NCBI GenBank assembly: GCA_036927565.1
Contig: JAYESD010000002.1
Span: forward strand, 82,149,735 to 82,213,734
Direction: 5' to 3'
Length of the DNA: 64,000 bases
Source: Tuctoria greenei
Lineage: Eukaryota; Streptophyta; Magnoliopsida; Poales; Poaceae
Part shown: in pieces, positions 58,608 to 64,000 of the stretch
How positions within the stretch are numbered: the stretch's first letter is position 1
Layout of the letters: each line of letters opens with the position of its first letter
The notes under the pieces: generated by a model
The model's database searches: none
The model's input: the letters and a program-made list of their open reading frames with translations, nothing else
Told to the model about the DNA's origin: nothing
Position numbers and translations under genes: made by a program

Positions 58608-61600
58608 ATGGACCGTCGAGCGTGGATGTATAACATGCCAAGACCCGATCCTATGTACATTCATAATGTTGCAAATTTTATTGAAGCATCCAAGAGACAT
58701 GCGAAGTTGCAAAAGATAGATGACATATTATGTGCATGTATCGACTGCGAAAATAAGATTGCTTGGACGGATACTATAGTAATCCAATCTCATTTGGTGA
58801 AAAGAGGTTTCAAAAATAACTACACAATATGGACAGAGCATGGTGAGTTAAATACACATGATGTGGATAAATATGATGAGAGAGGATCAGATGATGATAA
58901 TGTTCATATCGATGATGGTAGTGACAATCAAGCTGGTGGTGATGATGATGAGTTCGATTGTGAGGAGATGTTGCGTCACATTGAACCATATGTATTGACT
59001 TCTATGGGAGCAAGCAAAGGTTTAAGTAAAATGGAGACATTGCAGAATGCGGCGACAGAGCTTTTATATGATGAATCAAACGGTTGTGATAAAGAGTTTA
59101 CTACATTGCATGCACTCTTAGAACTACTAAAGTTGAAAGCTACGCACGGATGGTCCGATTGTAGTTTCTCTGATATTTCGAATCTTCTGGCAGAAATTCT
59201 TCCAAATCCAAATAAACTGCCCAGAAGCACTTATAAAGGGAAGAAACTACTTTGCCCGATGGCACTAGGTGTGACAAAAATACACGCTTGTGTAAACCAT
59301 TGTATTCTGTATCGCAAAGAGCATGAGCTCGCAACTAGATGCCCCATTTGTGGTGTGAGTAGATACAAGAAGGACTACAATCACCAGTATGTTACAAACA
59401 TGAAAAGGACTCAGAAGAATAAGAAGTTTATTATTGGTCCTAAAGGTGATGATGATGATACTTCTGGCGATGCAGACGGGAAGAATAAGAGAAAAATTCC
59501 TGCATTGGTTATGTGGTACCTTTCGGTAATTGATCGCTTGAAGCGTTTGTTCTCAAACCCTAGGGAGGCTGAACTTATGCGTTGGCATTCCGAGCAACGC
59601 AAGAAGAATGAAAAACATATACGACACCCTGGTGATGCAACGCAGTGGAAAAATTTTGATATTCAGTATACAGAATTTGCGAAGGAAATCAGAAATGTGA
59701 GGTTTGCCTTGGGTACAGATGGAATGAACCCGTTTGGTGAAAAAAGGAGCATACACAGCACATGGCCCGTGGTCTTAACTATGTACAACCTACAGACGTG
59801 GTTTTGTCACAAAAGGAAATATATCTTATTATCTGTTCTTATCCAAGGTCCGAAACAACCCAACATCGAAATTGATGTGTTCTTGGAACCTTTAATGGAA
59901 GATATGGCGAAACTGTGGAATGAAGGGGTACATACATGGGATGAGTACAAGCGGGAGTATTTCACGCTAAGAGCAATGATATTCGTTACCGTGCATGATT
60001 ATCCCAGACTGTTTACATTATCGGGACAAATGAAAGGGAAGAAAGGTTGCGTTAGGTGCGTGGATAGAGCTGGATTTCTATACCTCACTTCATCCAGAAA
60101 GACGGTGTACATGAGACATCGATGGTTCTTGACAGATACACACAAGGATAGGAAGATGAAAGAACAATTTGATAACAAAATCGAAAAAGATACTGCACCG
60201 AAACCTTACAGTGGAAAACTTGTGTTTGAAATGGTCAAGAACATTCATATTTGCTTTCGGTAAGGGAAAAAATAGTAAAGGAATTAAGAGAAAGAAAAGT
60301 ACATCTTCGGATGATACAACTAAAATGGCTTTCAAGAAACAATCAATTTTTTTTTCAAGTATCTTCCATATTGGAAGAATCTGGAATTTTGCCATAGTAT
60401 TGATTTGATGCACGTTACAAAGAATGTATTTGACAGCATCATTGGGACCTTGATGGACATGCCGAGGAAAACAAAGGACGGATTAAATTCACGTATGGAC
60501 CTAATAAATCTTGATTTGAGACCAGAGCTTCATCCAGTAGAAAAGGCGAACGGGAAGCATTACCTTCCCCCAGCCAGCTACAACTTGACGCTAGAAGAGA
60601 AAAAAGCAATTTGTGAATGCTTGCGTGGGATCAAAGTGCCCACAAGTTTCTCATCCAATATCCGCAAACTAGTGTCGATGAAAGACTTGTCTTTATTCGG
60701 TTATAATTCTCACGACTGTCACATGATGATGACAGTTTTCCTTGCCATTGCAATAAGAGTAATCAAACCTGAGCATATAAAAGTTGTTATCACACGTTTG
60801 TGTTACTTCTTCAATGCAGTATCATAAAAGGTGATAGCATGTGAAGATTTAGACTATCTGAAAAAATACATCGTCGAGACAATGTGCAAGCTTGAGATGT
60901 GTTTCCCACCATCCTTTTTTGATATGCAAGTACACCTAATCATACATCTTGTTGATCAGATAAAAGCATTGGGGCCACTATATTTACATCATATGTTTTC
61001 GTTGGAGAGATATTTAGGAGTACTAAAAGGTTATGTGCGGAACCGTACTCACCTAGATGGTTCAATTATGGAAGGATACACCACTGAAGAAGTGATTGAG
61101 GGTTGCGCTGATTACATCAAAGATGGAAAATCGATAGGTGTGCCTATACCGGTACATAAGGGTAGACTACGTGGGAGAGGCAAAGTGGGTAAGAAAACTT
61201 TTATTGTTCAAGATTACAAGAATGTACACCGTGCACATTTTGGTGTACTACAATAGCTCGCAATAGCTGAGCCGTACATCGAGGAACACCAAATTGAGCT
61301 TCGTGATAAAAACCAAGACCGCACAGGGGACTGGATCATGAAAGAGCACATAAGATGTTTCACTGAATGGTTAATGGACAACAATATATCATACGGAAAC
61401 ACTATAGAAGAGGCAACAATGAAGAAGTTAGCTTCTGGCCCATCTGCTTTGGTAACATCATGGCAAGCATATGACATCAATGGTTACACATTTTACACTA
61501 AAGAAAAAGACGGTAAGAGTGTTGCACAAAATAGTGGTGTTCGTATTGAGGCTTATGATTCACAAGGGAAGAAGACCACATACTTCGGGTTCATAGAGGA

Positions 61601-62012
61601 AATATGGGAACTCGATTATGGCGAAAGAATGGTAATGCCCGTATTTAAGTGCCAATGGGTCAAACATCCTGATGGTTTGAAAGTGGACAATTACGGGCTG
61701 ACACTGGTAGACTTGAATAAAGTGGGTTACAAAGATGACCTGTGGGTTCTCGCCGATAATGTTGCACATGTTTTTTATGTTCAAGATCCAGAAACTGAGA
61801 AGTTGCACGTAGTTGTTTCTGGAAAGCAAAATATTGTTGGGGTTGCGAATGTGGAAGATAATGAAGAGGAATATAATCAGTATGAAGAGATGTACCTTTT
61901 CACCGAACCAGAAAACATCAAGCACGTAGAGAGAAGCATTAAAAAGAATTTGAAACCCTATATGCGAGAAGATGTCAATGCTGGAAAAAATGTATATAGC
62001 AATGCGAGATGA
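58608..62012 (+). pseudogene. TNP2 transposase, E3 copy, degraded
   Basis: The first frame is open for 551 codons (58608-60263): Transpos_assoc (MDRRAWMYNMPRPDP, CACIDCENK), an acidic Asp-rich spacer, then the Transposase_21 region (CPICGVSRYKKDY, NPREAELMRWHSEQRKK, GCVRCVDRAGFLYLTSS). A frameshift near 60250 and a T-run near 60347 break it just before the conserved Tyr-Trp/His/Asp-Met-His stretch. Reading resumes 60405-60827, stops at a TAA, resumes to 61256 (DUF4218 part, LYLHHMFSLERYLGVLKGY), stops at a TAG, and ends with the DUF4216 part (61338-62012). More of it is open than in E2, but no full-length protein is possible. It should recognise the CACTA tips together with a TNPA-type partner. 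Confidence 0.9.
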
Positions 62013-62148
62013 TATATATTATATGTATTTGCATCTTCTGAAATCAACTTAGAACAATGTTGGTATATGGATTGCGTCCTTTTGCATTTGTGTACATATG
62101 CGTTTCGACTCAATAATTTGGAAGTTTGGAAGTTTGGTCTTTCAGATA

Positions 62149-62988
62149 ATGATGTCTCGGGCATGTAGCCGATTGAAGGAGGAGCGCTTGGCGTGGCGCA
62201 AGAACCATCCCCATGTATGTACATATGGCACAACGGTCGCATGGTTGTATATACATATGTATCTGTAATTGATTGATGAACTTAACTGTAGTTTGTTTTT
62301 CCATCTTGTTTGTTTTTGGTATTTTCAATTTCTCCGCGTAGGGTTTCTCTGCAAAGCCTGAATCGGGAGATTTATTGAAGTGGCAGTGCATCGTCCCCGG
62401 TAAAGAAGGGGTAAGTCATGAAGTACAAGCACAATATGAGTTTAACCATCGTCGTCCTATTAATAAATTTCTTTTGCAGACTGAATGGGAAGATGGTTAC
62501 TACCCCCTGACAATCTGCTTCTCTGAGGACTATCCCTTGGTGCCTCCAAGATGGGCCTTTCCAATTGGGTTCTTCCACCCAAATGTCCATCGTTCGGGAG
62601 CACTCTGCATCGGGATTCTTAATCAAGAGACTGTAAGATAGACCTATTTTGTTCATGTAATTATTACTTATAATTTTTGTCGAACTTATTTGAACTAGTT
62701 TCTTATATTGCTTAAATTATATTTCGTAGGGGTGGTGCAGTGCTTTTACAATCAAAACTATACTACTTGAAGTTCAGCGTTTGCTGCATCAACCAAATGT
62801 GCTTGATGTTGAAAATGATTGCTATAATCTACTTATCAAGGTTAGATGACACTTTGACTTAGTGACCAATGTAGGTTATTCATTCCTCCTTCGACATTTG
62901 TTAATTTAAATAATGTCAATATTTTCAGGATCCAGCGGAATATAAGAGACGTGTTCGGGAGCAAGCAGGACAGTACAATTTAGATTGA
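62149..62988 (+). CDS. SUMO-conjugating enzyme E2 (SCE1/UBC9-like), E3 copy, complete
   Basis: Five exons: 62149-62214, 62342-62410, 62480-62632, 62730-62840 and 62929-62988, all with GT-AG introns in frame. 152 aa. HPN (78-80) and the active-site Cys88 (SGALCIGIL) are kept. Differences from the E2 copy include Cys or Trp for other residues at a few surface positions (TICFSEDYP, PRWAFPIG). The end is EYKRRVREQAGQYNLD. A 3' splice site (TTTCAG) lies four bases before the first ATG and 137 bp after the TNP2 stop, so a transcript from the TNP2 promoter could splice straight to this gene. Activity is inferred from motifs only. Confidence 0.85.
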
Positions 62989-63189
62989 TCGATGGGAGCT
63001 TCATCGTCGATTTACAATGAATGTAGCATGATTTTTGTTCAGTGTGTAAAGAAATTATCTTTGAACAATTGTAAAGACTCTAATAGTGTATTATCACAAT
63101 TAAACCAACCTCACTAGTGATCGAGCATTTCCTATAATGCATTACTGTACTAGTATCCGCTCATCTGTGTTTTTTTCCTGATACAATTT

Positions 63190-63747
63190 TCCCCGCAACG
63201 ACTACATACGGTTGTGATAATTGCAACGACTACATCCCTGTAATTTCAATGAAAACCGCTTGTGATAATTGAACAACTACATACGGTTCTTAAACAATGA
63301 CCGCCACTGAAAATACATGATCTTCTAAGGCCATTGTTAACCAAGAACCGTCTATGAAGTTCATTGCATTACAGGCGGTTATTAATTAAGAACCGCCTAC
63401 GAAGGTCATGTATTTACCCAGGCGGTTGTTTTTTAAAATCCGCCTGTGAAGTTCATTGCATTACAGACGGTTCTTAATTAAGAACCGCCTATGAAGATCA
63501 TGTATTTACCCAGGCGGTTGTTTCTTAAAATCCGCCTGTGAAGTTCATTGCATTACAGACGGTTCTTAATTAAGAACCGTCTGTGAAGATCATGTATTTA
63601 CCCAGACGGTTGTTCTTTAAAATCCGACTGTGTTGTTCTGTCATCACAGACGGTTATTATATCATTCATCATCACAATCGCATATTTTTAAGGACCGCCT
63701 GTGTTTGAAAATTTGAGGCGCCCGTAAAAATGCTTTTTGTAGTAGTG
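63190..63747. repeat. E3 A-end subterminal repeats
   Basis: Facing GGTTCTTAATTAAGAACCG-type pairs separated by TCATGTATTTACCCAGGCGG, repeated about every 60 bp to the A-type tip. The stretch 62989-63190 is 3' untranslated sequence of the SUMO E2-like gene. Confidence 0.85.
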
Positions 63748-64000
63748 GTATTATCACACGCCATTTCTAAAACCGTCTGAAACGAAAAGCCTGTGATAAT
63801 ATGCAATTTCACAAGCGGATAAGTGAAACCGCATGTGAAGACATATTATCAACGACGGTTCTTTACTTAGGCTAGTCGCCTATGAAGACATATTATCACA
63901 GGCAGGTCGTGCAGCATATATAACCACATGTGATAATTGTGTTATCACATGAGGATCTTTACCTATGTCAAGCCGCCTGTGAAGACAATTTATGGCAGCT
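63748..64000. mobile_element. CACTA element E4 continued, B-end subterminal repeats
   Basis: The sequence TTATCACACGCCATTTCTAA onward aligns with positions 41 onward of the E3 B end (TTATCACAAACGACTTTTAA). It continues E4 from 45171 and runs off the window. The motifs are more decayed than in E3, so E4 is older. Confidence 0.85.

Larger units (their letters stand above)
45172..63747 (+). mobile_element. CACTA element E3 (B end left, A end right), 18.6 kb, target duplication GTA
   Basis: The tips are CACTGCTACAATAAGC at 45172 and the reverse complement of CACTACTACAAAAAGC ending at 63747. GTA lies at 45169-45171 and 63748-63750. Removing E3 restores the terminal repeat of E4. It is uninterrupted and carries every gene of the family: gene 1 (minus), ADP1, F-box fragment (minus), ADP2, TNP2 and the SUMO E2-like gene. 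It is the best reference for the family's layout, though gene 1 and TNP2 carry stops. Confidence 0.95.

Overview
The window is plant nuclear DNA, almost certainly from a grass (Poaceae). Nearly every base can be assigned to transposable elements nested in one another. The evidence is CACTA (En/Spm-type) ends with 3-bp target duplications, TNP2 and TNPA-type transposase genes with plant introns, a Ty1/copia-type gag remnant, and a captured F-box gene of a type I associate with grasses. I cannot name the species. I see no ordinary single-copy host gene, rRNA, tRNA or CRISPR array.

Layout, worked out from ends and target duplications. (1) 1-1004: right end of a CACTA element that starts outside the window. 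(2) A small LTR-gag-LTR copia-like element on the minus strand is the scaffold. Its complete LTR is 44625-45068, its gag is split into 44359-44624, 14912-15345 and 1409-1738, and its other LTR (about 1017-1408) is incomplete. (3) Two copies of one large CACTA family interrupt that gag in opposite orientations, both flanked by TGC: element E1 (1739-14911) and element E2 (15346-44358). (4) A different CACTA family, E5 (15653-24935, target duplication AAC), sits in the terminal repeats of E2. (5) To the right, E4 of the large family begins at 45131 and runs off the window. It is interrupted 41 bp from its tip by E3 (45172-63747, target duplication GTA).

The large family (E1, E2, E3) has two ends, called A (CACTACTACAAAAAGC) and B (CACTGCTACAATAAGC or a close variant), and divergent genes. 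Transcribed toward the B end is gene 1, a TNPA-like/plant En-Spm transposase fused to a C-terminal Ulp1/C48-type (SUMO protease) domain. Transcribed toward the A end are, in order: a small protein with a conserved core and acidic tail (here ADP1); in E2 and E3 a second acidic protein (ADP2); the TNP2 transposase (E2 and E3 only); and a five-exon gene for a SUMO-conjugating E2 enzyme (SCE1/UBC9-like). E2 and E3 also carry an F-box gene fragment in antisense. E1 has lost TNP2 and holds a long hairpin in its place.

The most striking point is that the SUMO E2-like gene is present in all three copies. Its catalytic HPN and Cys motifs are kept in all three, and its reading frame is complete in E2 and E3, while TNP2 and gene 1 in the same elements are broken by stops and frameshifts. 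With the Ulp1-type domain in gene 1, this transposon family carries two parts of the SUMO pathway. Clusters of the family's terminal motif (CAGGCGG/CCGCCTG) also lie directly upstream of the TATA boxes of several internal genes, as expected if the element's own DNA-binding protein regulated them. In E5 the TNPA-type gene looks fully intact (10 exons, 537 aa) and its TNP2 has only two lesions.
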